Assembly: GCA_016205025.1 (NCBI GenBank)
Contig: JACQJO010000049.1
Coordinates: forward strand, 1 to 36,766
Length of the DNA stretch: 36,766 bases
Source of the DNA: Elusimicrobiota bacterium
GTDB lineage: Bacteria > Elusimicrobiota > Elusimicrobia > JACQPE01
Direction: 5' to 3'
The first letter of the stretch is position 1, and each line of letters starts with the position of its first letter. The position numbers were made by a program, and so were the translations under genes. The notes below the pieces were generated by a model. That model saw only the letters and a program-made list of their open reading frames with translations. It was not told the DNA's origin and searched no databases. Below, piece by piece: positions 7,828-15,188 of this stretch.

Positions 7828-8748
7828 CTAGATAAAGTTCACCACTTCCTGTAGAAAAGTACCGCTGTCAACATCGCGCGTTATTTTTATGTCTTCCCCA
7901 AAACCATTGAGAGTTCCTTTGGTAAATTTTTCTGGAATCGAGTGCTTGGCAAAGTAGGTTCCAGCCACAAATTTGCCCCCGAGTTTTGACGGCTTAATAC
8001 GTTGCATGTTTTCCTTGTGGTATCCGAATCCCAAAAAAAGAACTATATTGGCTCGATTAATATGATCTGTTGCTAGCTCAAATTCAGGTGACCCACTGCT
8101 GAACTCGCTAAGTATTTTAATTGCCTTGGCACTTTCTGCCGCTTCTTTCCAATGCCCACTGCCATAGTACAGTCTCTTGGGGTCGCCGTATTTCATTGTT
8201 TGCCACGGCAGAAATCCAGCTTGTCCGTAGACATGGACAATCCTTAATTGATTAAGCACCTCGGCGCATTGCTGTTCTGATACGTTGGGATACGTATACT
8301 TGGCTGATTTCATAAAAAATTCCTCAAGCGAGCGATCGTAATTGAAAGTAACGATCCGAAGCCTATTGCTCAAAATACCGTTCAGTTTTTTCGTTCCCTC
8401 GGTCATTCTTTGCCAAAGCGTGTCATACCACTTCCTGTGCCAGATAAGATCGGGTTTCTCCTGTTCCCCAATTACATAACAAATACAAATCTTACCAGCC
8501 TCAACGATTTCCGCCGGCTGTCTTTCCAACCATTCGTCAATTGATGCCAATGACGAGCCCTTTAACCCTTGGGCCATATTCTTAAAATTTTCTTCCGGTA
8601 CGCCAGTTGCTTTTGATATATCTTTAGATCTCACGGTATCGGCTTGCACTGCATTTACTACTGCATCCTTTAGCTCTAGGCCAGTTGGTAAGCCGTATTC
8701 TTTGCTAGCACCTGCGCCTAAAACAAGAACCGTATCTTGAGTTATCAT
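7828..8748 (-). CDS. SIR2-like (NAD-binding) protein, probable defence NADase
   Basis: The protein has 306 residues. The N-terminus carries the SIR2 nucleotide-binding loop VLGAGAS (residues 9-15) followed by YGLPTG. TFNYDRSLE (134-142; N136, D138) and VHVYG (171-175; H172) match the NAD-contact Asn/Asp and the catalytic His region of SIR2-like effectors. A last conserved block, VLFLGFGYHKEN, lies around 235-246. There are no CxxC zinc ligands, as in the bacterial SIR2-like NADases rather than in deacetylase sirtuins. Such domains deplete NAD+ in several abortive-infection systems, usually with a partner sensor. No canonical partner (HerA, Argonaute, STAND) is adjacent; the nearest co-directional gene is the Hhe-type helicase-nuclease 184 bp downstream. 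Confidence 0.8.
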   Translation of the reverse strand: MITQDTVLVLGAGASKEYGLPTGLELKDAVVNAVQADTVRSKDISKATGVPEENFKNMAQGLKGSSLASIDEWLERQPAEIVEAGKICICYVIGEQEKPDLIWHRKWYDTLWQRMTEGTKKLNGILSNRLRIVTFNYDRSLEEFFMKSAKYTYPNVSEQQCAEVLNQLRIVHVYGQAGFLPWQTMKYGDPKRLYYGSGHWKEAAESAKAIKILSEFSSGSPEFELATDHINRANIVLFLGFGYHKENMQRIKPSKLGGKFVAGTYFAKHSIPEKFTKGTLNGFGEDIKITRDVDSGTFLQEVVNFI

Positions 8749-8966
8749 AAATTTCGGCTAATGATGAAGTTTGGGCGGATTCTGGCTCATGATGCGTATA
8801 TTTTATGACAAGGTCACCCCTGGGCCGCACTCTTTTACTAGAGTTCCGTCTCTGTGACCAATTTGTGACCAGAAGGGGTTCAGAAAGCCTCAAAGTGGGA
8901 TTACAACCGTACATCCTACGGAAAGGTTTTCGGAGGGAAGGCTGGCTTTTCCGAGGGAGCCAGGCT

Positions 8967-9006
8967 CGCTTATGAGACGCTCGCTCTGCCACTGAGCTAC
9001 GCCGCC
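8967..9006 (-). tRNA. 5' half of a tRNA-Met (CAT anticodon), truncated in the anticodon stem
   Basis: Read on the minus strand from 9006: acceptor GGCGGCG, TA, D arm GCTC...GAGC, then anticodon loop CTCATAA (anticodon CAT) and only the first three bases (GCG) of the 3' anticodon stem. The match then stops; no variable loop, T arm or complementary acceptor strand follows. Position 8943-8964 instead forms a ctggct/agccag hairpin. A break at the anticodon stem-loop is typical of tyrosine-recombinase attachment sites in tRNA genes. I read this as the right edge of the island, with the missing 3' half displaced or outside the window. The rest of the 8749-9065 gap shows no gene I can support. Confidence 0.55.
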
Positions 9007-9065
9007 GATTGCTTGCTCGAATTATACCCTCTTGTCCTTTTGGTATCCTAATTCACCAAGAATAT

Positions 9066-10691
9066 ATGAATCAAAAAAACGCAGTTTGGCCCTACGCGCT
9101 GCTTGTTTTTCTGGTTTCGATTGTGGTTTATTCCAATACTTTGGGGCATGGGTTCATCTATGGCGACGACGAGCACGTCATCGTCAAAAACCTTTATCTG
9201 ACAGACTGGAAGTACCTGCCCAATCTCTTAACCGAAAACTGGAAAGCCGGGTTTGGACAAGTCACGAACTACTACCGGCCTCTTCATCTGTTAATCTTCG
9301 CGACGATCGTGCATCTATCTGGAGCCATTCCCTGGCCCTTCCATCTTTTCAGCATCCTTTGCCACGCGGGCTGCGGCGTTCTCCTTTTTCTTTTCCTTCG
9401 CCGGCTGTTTCCCCAAGCGAGGCCCTGGATGGCCGGCGCGGCCGCCCTTCTTTGGGCGGTTCATCCGATCCAGGCCGAAGATATCAACTGGGCCAACGGC
9501 AGCGCCACCATGCTGCATACCTTTGGAATGCTGGCCAGCTTGGTTTGTTTTTCAAAATTTCTGGAAAAGGACGAAAAGAAATGGTGGGCATTGAGCCTGC
9601 TTGGATTCGTCGCCGGACTTCTCTCTAAGGAAGGGGTGATCGTGCTTCCGGTTCTGCTGCTTGGCTTTCACTGGACCCTGCTGCGCCTCGACCCGGCGGC
9701 TCAACCGAATCTTGGCCGGATGCTCAAAACTCATGGCCCGTTTTGGGCTGTCGCCGCCCTTTACGTTGCGGCCAGACTGACGGCGCTTAACTTCGGCGGG
9801 ACTTTAAATTTCTACGCCCAATCCAACGTTTACACCGGAAATATTCTTTATCGCTTCTATACGCTTTTATCAGTTCTTGGTTACGCGTTCAAAATCATGA
9901 TTATTCCTCAAGGACTTCACCCGGAACGAACCTGGCCGGTTTTCACCTCCTTCTTTTTGAAACCTGTTTTTCTTTCTTTTGCGGCGATTACGGGGGCGAT
10001 CGCGGCTGGAATTTGGTCTTACCGCAAAGAACCCCGCGTTACCCTCGGCATTTTCTGGTTTTTCGCGGCGTACGCGCCGATGAGCAATCTTGCGGCCAAA
10101 ATCAACGCAATCTTTTGGGAACACTGGCTCTACGCGCCTTCCATCGGCATCGCGATCGCGATCCTGGCCGCGGCCGTAGCCAAGCCCTGGGCCGAAAAAG
10201 CTTTCGCGGGCATGGCCTGCCTGGCCGTTCCCGCTTTCGGCCTGCTCACTTATCAACGCAACTGGAACTGGAGGGATTCGGAGGCTTATTACCAATACAC
10301 GCTTCGATATGAACCCAGGCAGGCCAAGCTCTGGACCAACTTGGCGATGGCGGTCGCGGAAAAAGGAAAAAACGAGGAGGCGATCCGTTACTACCAGGAA
10401 GCGATCCGGCTAAGCGACACCTACCCTGAAACGCGCCACAATCTGGCCCAAACCTACCTGCAGATCGGCCGGGTGGATTTGGCCCAAGAGGAATTAAAAA
10501 AGGCGGTCGCGTTGGATCCCCGGTTTTACCACTCCTATCTGACGCTGGCCCAAATCGCTTTAAACCAAAACAGACCGAAAGAGGCGATCCCTTATCTTGA
10601 AACTGCCTTGGCAATCTACCCTTATATGCCCCAGGTCAAACAGGCGCTTGAGACTCTAAAAAGGGGCCAAGCGCGCGGTAAAGTGCCTTAA
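9066..10691 (+). CDS. Polytopic membrane protein with C-terminal TPRs (TMTC-like, predicted GT-C glycosyltransferase)
   Basis: The protein has 541 residues from ATG 9066; a start at 9009 would only add a non-conserved leader. About ten hydrophobic segments fill residues 10-400. An early luminal-type GDDEHVIVKN motif after the first membrane segment is typical of TMTC/DUF1736-like proteins, which have a GT-C (protein O-mannosyltransferase-like) fold. Residues about 410-525 hold three TPR units, for example NLAMAVAEKGKNEEAIRYY and NLAQTYLQIGRVDLAQEEL. The likely role is transfer of a lipid-linked sugar to an exported protein, but bacterial members are poorly characterised. The GC content is clearly higher than in the block to the left. 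It is convergent with, and overlaps by 36 bp, the tryptophanase-like gene. Confidence 0.75.
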   Translation: MNQKNAVWPYALLVFLVSIVVYSNTLGHGFIYGDDEHVIVKNLYLTDWKYLPNLLTENWKAGFGQVTNYYRPLHLLIFATIVHLSGAIPWPFHLFSILCHAGCGVLLFLFLRRLFPQARPWMAGAAALLWAVHPIQAEDINWANGSATMLHTFGMLASLVCFSKFLEKDEKKWWALSLLGFVAGLLSKEGVIVLPVLLLGFHWTLLRLDPAAQPNLGRMLKTHGPFWAVAALYVAARLTALNFGGTLNFYAQSNVYTGNILYRFYTLLSVLGYAFKIMIIPQGLHPERTWPVFTSFFLKPVFLSFAAITGAIAAGIWSYRKEPRVTLGIFWFFAAYAPMSNLAAKINAIFWEHWLYAPSIGIAIAILAAAVAKPWAEKAFAGMACLAVPAFGLLTYQRNWNWRDSEAYYQYTLRYEPRQAKLWTNLAMAVAEKGKNEEAIRYYQEAIRLSDTYPETRHNLAQTYLQIGRVDLAQEELKKAVALDPRFYHSYLTLAQIALNQNRPKEAIPYLETALAIYPYMPQVKQALETLKRGQARGKVP

Positions 10692-12014
10692 CTCTTTGGG
10701 GGCCCAAACGATTCGAAAGCCCTTTAACGCTTTCTTGCGGGCCGCGATCTTGCCGAAAACCTCGATGATCCAGTCCACATGGCTTTGGGTGTAAACTCGG
10801 CGCGGGATGGCCAAGCGGACCAACTCCATCTTGGCCTTGCCGTTAAACATCAGGCTCCCCAGTTCGCAGGAGCGGATGCCGGCCTGGCGATAAAGCGCGA
10901 CGGCTAAGGCGTGTCCGGGAAATTGAGAAACCGGGATATGGGGCAGAAAACGTTTCGCGTCAACATAAATCGCGTGGCCTCCGGCCGGGCGCACAATGGG
11001 GACTCCGTATTTTTGCAGTCCTTCGCCCAGATAAGCGGTTGAGCGCAGGCGGTACTTTAAATAATCCTCCTCCAAAACCTCCAGGAGCCCCTGCGCGATC
11101 GCTTCCAGGTCGCGGCCGGCCAGGCCGCCATAAGTCACGAACCCTTCGGTTAAAATCAGGGCTTTTCTCGCTTTTTGAGTAAGCTCTTCGTTGTTTAAAG
11201 CCAAAAACCCTCCGATATTGGCGAAGGCGTCTTTTTTCGCGCTCATTAAGGCTCCGTCCGCCAAAGAAAAAATTTCTCCGGCAATCTGGCTGACGGATTT
11301 TTCGGCCATGCCATCTTCGCGCAACTTAATAAAGTAAGCGTTTTCCGCGAACCGGGCCGCGTCAATAAACAGCGGGATGCGGTATTTGAGCAGGAGACGG
11401 CGGGTTTCCCTTAAATTTTGAAGCGAAACAGGCTGGCCGCCCAAAGCATTATTGGTCAGGGTCATTAGAACCAGAGGGATGCTGCGCTGTTTTTTCTTGA
11501 TCACCTTCTCTAAGGCAGCCAAATCAATGTTGCCCTTAAACGGGTAATCGCTTTGAGTATCGGCCGCCTGGCGGCAAGGCAAATCCAGCGCCGCGGCCCC
11601 CGAAGCCTCGATATTGGCGCGCGTGGTGTCAAAATGAGTGTTTCCGGGAACGATTTTGCCCTTGCCCCCGACGATGGGGAAAAAAATCTTTTCAGCGGCC
11701 CGGCCCTGGTGAACCGGAATGATGTATTTGTATCCGGTTAAATCCCGGATTGTTTTTTCAAAAACAAAAAAACTTTTGGCTCCGGCGTAGGATTCATCGC
11801 CCCTCATCATGGCTGACCATTGCAAAGCGCTCATGGCGGAGGTGCCCGAATCGGTCAGCAAATCAATCGTGACTTTGTCCGCCGGGATATTAAATAGGTT
11901 ATAGCCCGCTTTTTCCAAAAGTTTTTCTCTTTCAGCTTCGGTGGTGAAGGCGATGGGCTCCACCATCTTGATCTTAAAGGGCTCGATAATAGTTTTATAG
12001 TTCCATTCGTTCAT
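10656..12014 (-). CDS. Tryptophanase / tyrosine phenol-lyase family beta-eliminating lyase (PLP)
   Basis: The protein has 452 residues from ATG 12014, which has an AGGAA ribosome binding site. It is collinear with TnaA and Tpl: IDLLTDSGTSAMS, MMRGDESYAG, HQGRAAEKI, then LTNNALGGQPVSL, FIDAARFAENAYFIK, the PLP-lysine block SAKKD, YGGLAGRDLEA and the C-terminal RLAIPRRVYTQSH...LRHFTA. These PLP enzymes split tryptophan to indole, pyruvate and ammonia, or tyrosine to phenol, pyruvate and ammonia. The YGGLAGRDLEA segment is closer to Tpl as I remember it, while HIPVSQFPGHALA and IEPFKIKMVEPIA look TnaA-like, so I leave the substrate open. No TnaC-like leader is visible; a toxin gene ends 8 bp upstream. 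Confidence 0.88.
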   Translation of the reverse strand: MNEWNYKTIIEPFKIKMVEPIAFTTEAEREKLLEKAGYNLFNIPADKVTIDLLTDSGTSAMSALQWSAMMRGDESYAGAKSFFVFEKTIRDLTGYKYIIPVHQGRAAEKIFFPIVGGKGKIVPGNTHFDTTRANIEASGAAALDLPCRQAADTQSDYPFKGNIDLAALEKVIKKKQRSIPLVLMTLTNNALGGQPVSLQNLRETRRLLLKYRIPLFIDAARFAENAYFIKLREDGMAEKSVSQIAGEIFSLADGALMSAKKDAFANIGGFLALNNEELTQKARKALILTEGFVTYGGLAGRDLEAIAQGLLEVLEEDYLKYRLRSTAYLGEGLQKYGVPIVRPAGGHAIYVDAKRFLPHIPVSQFPGHALAVALYRQAGIRSCELGSLMFNGKAKMELVRLAIPRRVYTQSHVDWIIEVFGKIAARKKALKGFRIVWAPKELRHFTARLAPF

Positions 12015-12022
12015 GAAAATTC

Positions 12023-12283
12023 CTATCGCGCTTCGGGCGGCCGGCGCGAACAATGCCTGACATAAGCCACCTCAATATGGCCATAGATAGTCACCTTGTA
12101 AATAATTCGAAAAAATTCCACAACAGTGCTGTGGTAACCCAGAAAGGGCCCACCCAGAGGAACGCCGAGATCTGGAAATTCCCGCAGAAGCTCAAGTCTT
12201 TCGATAATTTTGGAAAAAAGAGGATCGTAAATCTCATCTAGATCTTTTTGGGCTTGGGGGAGTAAAATGACTTGGCGAGCCAA
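12023..12283 (-). CDS. RelE/ParE-type toxin
   Basis: The protein has 86 residues, the usual size for the family. It starts ARQVILLPQAQKDLDEI, matching the opening beta strand and helix of RelE/ParE proteins (a.....A.kdL..i), and ends in the FFRIIYKV...IEVAYVRH strands typical of the fold. The frame opens only two codons before the proposed start, so translation must begin at TTG 12283 or later; the weak start fits low toxin dosage. The antitoxin stop lies 9 bp upstream, so the pair is co-transcribed from the antitoxin promoter. RelE members cleave mRNA on ribosomes and ParE members poison gyrase; I cannot tell which from sequence. Confidence 0.8.
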   Translation of the reverse strand: MARQVILLPQAQKDLDEIYDPLFSKIIERLELLREFPDLGVPLGGPFLGYHSTVVEFFRIIYKVTIYGHIEVAYVRHCSRRPPEAR

Positions 12284-12292
12284 TGGCTATTA

Positions 12293-12571
12293 TTAATGGC
12301 GCGAACGTTTTCTGGAGGCCAAATAACCCTCCAGCGATTTTCCCAGACCCCTCTTCGATTCTTTTTGAGCCTGGGTCAGCCGTTTTTTCCAATCAGAGTA
12401 AATCATCTCATCCTGGGTTGCCCTATGGCCCCAATAGGAATCATAGTCCACAAGCACGCAGGCTGTTTTTCCTCTCTGGGTGATGACAATGGGCTCATGA
12501 GTTCGCCGAACCAGATCAACGTACTTTTTGGCCTTGCTCTGGAGACTGCTGATCGGGATAATGTTATCCAT
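12293..12571 (-). CDS. Phd/YefM-type antitoxin
   Basis: The protein has 92 residues from ATG 12571. The N-terminus NIIPISSLQSKAKKYVDLV...EPIVITQRGKTACVLVDYDSY is the DNA-binding half of Phd/YefM antitoxins (short strand, helix, then PI.IT..GK..aVL...eY). The basic C-terminal tail (SKRGLGKSLEGYLASRKRSRH) would wrap the toxin. It is the first gene of a two-gene toxin-antitoxin operon. Such antitoxins usually repress their own promoter. A longer upstream frame to 12736 exists but would run antisense through the rmuC start region and is not credible. Confidence 0.82.
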   Translation of the reverse strand: MDNIIPISSLQSKAKKYVDLVRRTHEPIVITQRGKTACVLVDYDSYWGHRATQDEMIYSDWKKRLTQAQKESKRGLGKSLEGYLASRKRSRH

Positions 12572-12590
12572 ATATTTAAACCTCAATCTA

Positions 12591-12619
12591 ATTATAGGTC
12601 CAAAACTATATAAAAACAA
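12591..12619 (-). promoter_or_regulatory. Sigma70-type promoter of the toxin-antitoxin operon
   Basis: On the minus strand, TTGTTT (12614-12619) and TATAAT (12591-12596) are separated by exactly 17 nt, close to ideal. The expected transcription start is near 12584, with a GAGG ribosome binding site before the antitoxin ATG at 12571. The promoter lies in the 73-bp divergent gap shared with rmuC. Confidence 0.7.
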
Positions 12620-12644
12620 GGGGCCAATATCGCATAATCTAGCT

Positions 12645-13871
12645 ATGGCGCTTGAAATCGCGGTTTTAATAGTCGCTTTGCTGGCTTTGGCAGGCATTAT
12701 CCTGATGCTGATAAAACCCCAGGCGAAGACGGGCACAACCGACTTTCAGGAAACTCTCGATAAGCTGCATAAAAATTTGATCGAACTGGTCACTAGATCC
12801 TCCGGAGAAACTAAACAAGCCGTATCAAGCGCATTCTCCAAAGAGTTCGTCGACATCTGGGAAAAAATCAATAAACAACTTGAAGCTGTGCGCGAAACCG
12901 TGGAAAAAAAGCTGGGCGACATCCAAAAACATAACGACACCAAGCTGGAAGAAATGCGTAAAACCGTGGATGAAAAACTCCACATGACTTTAGAACGCCG
13001 GCTCGGGGAATCTTTTCAACTGGTTGGCGAACGCTTAGAACAGGTCCACAAGGGCTTAGGGGAAATGCAGACCCTGGCCGCTAGCGTGGGGGACATTAAG
13101 AAAGTTTTAACGAATGTCAAAACCAGAGGCATCTGGGGCGAGGTGCTGCTGGGCAATCTCCTGGAGCAGATTTTGACTTCGGAACAGTACCAACAAAACG
13201 TCGTCACCAAAAAAGGGGGCAACGAGCCGGTGGAATACGCCATCCGGCTTCCCGGCAAGGATCAAGATGACGGCCAAACCGTTTGGCTGCCCATTGATTC
13301 GAAATACCCGAAGGAAGACTACGAGCGGCTTTTAGACGCCCAGGAGCGCGCGGACAAAACGGGAGCGGACGAGGCAGGCCGGGATCTTGAAACAACGCTT
13401 AAAAACGAGGCCAAGGACATCCGCGACAAATACCTTGATCCGCCGCACACCACTGATTTTGCGATCATGTTTCTTCCCTCCGAAGGACTTTACGCGGAAG
13501 CGGTGCGCCGGCCGGGACTATCCGAACGGCTTCAGCGCGAGTACCGGGTATCCCTGGCAGGACCAACGACGCTAACCGCCATCTTAAACAGCCTTTTGAT
13601 GGGGTTTAGAACCTTGGCGATCCAAAAAAGATCGAGCGAGGTCTGGGCGCTCTTAGGGACCATTAAAACCGAGTTCGGAAAATTCGGCGATCTGCTGGAT
13701 AAGACCCATAAGAAACTCCAGGAAGCGACGAACACCATTGAAGACGCTTCCAAAAAATCGCGAACCATCGAAAGGAAACTCAAGGGCGTCGGCGAACTGC
13801 CGATCCACAAGGCCGCCTCCCTGCTGGAACTTGACGAAGAGCAGGACGTCGAAAGCCTGAAAGAAGCTTAA
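12645..13871 (+). CDS. rmuC: RmuC-family DNA recombination protein
   Basis: The protein has 408 residues from ATG 12645. One N-terminal membrane segment (residues about 3-22) is followed by a long coiled coil (about 35-160, with two similar EAVRETVEKKLGDIQKHND and EMRKTVDEKL stretches). The RmuC nuclease-like core follows: TRGIWGEVLLGNLLEQIL, LPIDSKYP, HTTDFAIMFLPSEGLYAEA and LAGPTTLTAILNSLLMGFRTLAIQKRS. A short coiled tail ends the protein. RmuC limits inversions at short repeats, relevant in a window rich in inverted repeats. A CATAAT -10-like hexamer at 12633-12638 ends 6 nt before the ATG and no ribosome binding site is visible, so the message may be leaderless. Confidence 0.92.
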   Translation: MALEIAVLIVALLALAGIILMLIKPQAKTGTTDFQETLDKLHKNLIELVTRSSGETKQAVSSAFSKEFVDIWEKINKQLEAVRETVEKKLGDIQKHNDTKLEEMRKTVDEKLHMTLERRLGESFQLVGERLEQVHKGLGEMQTLAASVGDIKKVLTNVKTRGIWGEVLLGNLLEQILTSEQYQQNVVTKKGGNEPVEYAIRLPGKDQDDGQTVWLPIDSKYPKEDYERLLDAQERADKTGADEAGRDLETTLKNEAKDIRDKYLDPPHTTDFAIMFLPSEGLYAEAVRRPGLSERLQREYRVSLAGPTTLTAILNSLLMGFRTLAIQKRSSEVWALLGTIKTEFGKFGDLLDKTHKKLQEATNTIEDASKKSRTIERKLKGVGELPIHKAASLLELDEEQDVESLKEA

Positions 13872-13918
13872 TTGGGCCCGTCATCCACAATCCGATTTCC
13901 CAAAACTCTCTCCTTTTC

Positions 13919-13997
13919 CGTCACACCGGCGAAAGCCGGTGTCCAGTCTATCGGATAGTCGCCGAAAACCTGGATTCCGGCTTTCGCCGGAATGACG
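13919..13997. repeat. Double-hairpin palindromic element (REP-like), 79 bp
   Basis: The left arm runs cgtcacaccggcgaaagccg and on to ccag at 13946. The right arm starts at ctgg (13969) and ends with aatgacg. The two arms are near reverse complements, and each arm is itself a hairpin with a 4-nt loop (caccggc/gccggtg and attccggc/gccggaat). This ccggcgaaagccgg core is a widespread intergenic palindrome type. It lies between rmuC and tRNA-Gln. Confidence 0.75.
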
Positions 13998-14063
13998 AAC
14001 TGGGGAAGTCGGAATTCTCCAGAACTCAGCGAAGAGAAGGTAAAATCTTCTCGTTCTTATAGT

Positions 14064-14134
14064 TGCGGGGTGGTGTAATGGTAGCACACGGCCCTTTGGA
14101 GGCCAGAGTTTGGGTTCGAGTCCCAGCCCCGCAG
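14064..14134 (+). tRNA. tRNA-Gln (TTG)
   Basis: The gene is 71 nt. The acceptor strand TGCGGGG (14064-14070) pairs perfectly with CCCCGCA (14127-14133), with discriminator G at 14134. The D arm is GTG...GCAC, the anticodon loop CTTTGGA (anticodon TTG), and the T arm TGGG-TTCGAGT-CCCA. U1-A72 is the normal glutamine identity pair. No CCA is encoded. The minus-strand frame of the truncated SDR gene runs antisense through it. Confidence 0.93.
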
Positions 14135-14137
14135 TTC

Positions 14138-14155
14138 GACTCGCCTGCGCTAAAC
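14138..14155. repeat. Solo end of the 27-bp inverted-repeat element
   Basis: The sequence gactcgcctgcgctaaac differs by one base from the terminal repeat gactcccctgcgctaaac of the element copies at 18336 and 22607. It begins 4 bp after tRNA-Gln and falls in the last codons of the broken SDR frame. No second terminal repeat is found nearby, so it is a remnant. A 10-bp inverted repeat (aacgatttct 14169-14178 with agaaatcgtt 14193-14202) follows. Confidence 0.55.
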
Positions 14156-15188
14156 TCCTTCGTTAAGGAACGATTTCTTAAAAAATCAGCGCAGAAATCG
14201 TTAATCCTGTAAAAAACTGCGGGCGCCGGGTCAATGTAACCCAATCCATATTTTTTCTGAATCTGACGGTTATGACTGTCATCAAATCGAACGGCGAGCT
14301 TGGTGTAGATATTATTAAAAGCCAGCCTTTCTTTAAGCTGGCGCTCGATTAAACTTTCCTTTTTTAATTCCCGGACAAAATGAAGGCCTTTCAAACCCAC
14401 GTGCTCTTGAGCCCGGTCTAAATAGTACTGCAAAGGATAACCGTCGGGGTGACAAAGATGAAAAATGCGTTGGGTGAGAGCGCGCCGGCCGGCTTCCTCT
14501 ATGATGTTGGCTATGCATTCGGCCACATAATCAACGGCCACCACGTCTATTTTCAAATCAGGATCCCCCACGAACCGAATATTAAGCTTTCCGGCCGTTG
14601 GCAACCTGCCCAAGCGCTCAAGATCCTGGCGCAGTCCGTAAACCGCCTTGTAGGTGTTGTAGTAGCCCGAAAAATTGATGGCATAACCCGTTTTACTGGA
14701 ACCCACCACAACGGATGGCCGCAGAATGTAAGAACGCCCTGCCAAATCAGAATCCATCAGGAAAGCCTCTGCCTTGGCCTTTGAGCTTTCGTAAACATTA
14801 TTTAAGCGGGTATCCTTCGGGTGAAGGACTTCGGCAATCCTTCCGGTCAACCGGCCGCAGACATAGGAGGTGCTCAAATGAAAAAGGCTTCGTCCGCCAA
14901 CCATCCGAAATACCGCCAAAACATTTTCGATGCCTAAGCAATTGGTTTTTTCAACGGACACTCGAAGCTGTTCTTTAAAATTAAGATTGGCCGCGCAGTG
15001 GATAAAAACGGCGTCTCTCAAACCCTCGATTTCCTGGCGTCCGACTCCCAAAAGATCTTGGGTGATGTCGCCCTCCAGAACCTGGACCCTTTCTAAAGGT
15101 AAATGATCAAAATCAGGAATACTGGTCAGGCAGTTCCAAACAACGAATTATCCATTGGGCTGGCCAAAAAGTTTAAAATGAAACGGCT

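Larger units (their letters stand above)
14026..15147 (-). pseudogene. 5'-truncated extended SDR / thioester-reductase-like gene (NAD_binding_4)
   Basis: The readable part is the body of an extended short-chain dehydrogenase of the fatty-acyl/thioester reductase type: VLEGDITQDLLG, VFIHCAANLNF, LFHLSTSYVCG, the catalytic YESSK block and RPSVVVGSS. The Rossmann first strand and GxxGxxG NAD loop that should precede it by about 55 residues are missing. The frame closes at a stop codon at 15148-15150, in sequence belonging to the upstream region of the divergent iron transporter. The only internal early start is TTG 15051, after the missing part. At the 3' end the frame runs antisense through tRNA-Gln and stops in the palindromic region, so its last ~35 residues are not original. 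It is probably a non-functional remnant. Confidence 0.72.

Noticed and set aside
8705..8992. Minus-strand frame ending in the tRNA fragment as an integrase C-terminus
   Set aside because: Integrase genes often end at a tRNA, but no R-H-R-Y motifs or conserved tyrosine region can be seen in this 95-codon frame.
12528..12644. Upstream start for rmuC
   Set aside because: It would translate the toxin-antitoxin promoter and antitoxin start antisense, before the expected membrane segment at ATG 12645.
14026..14135. Last residues of the SDR frame (GAGTRTQTLASKGPC...) as genuine protein
   Set aside because: They are the antisense translation of tRNA-Gln and the repeat remnant.
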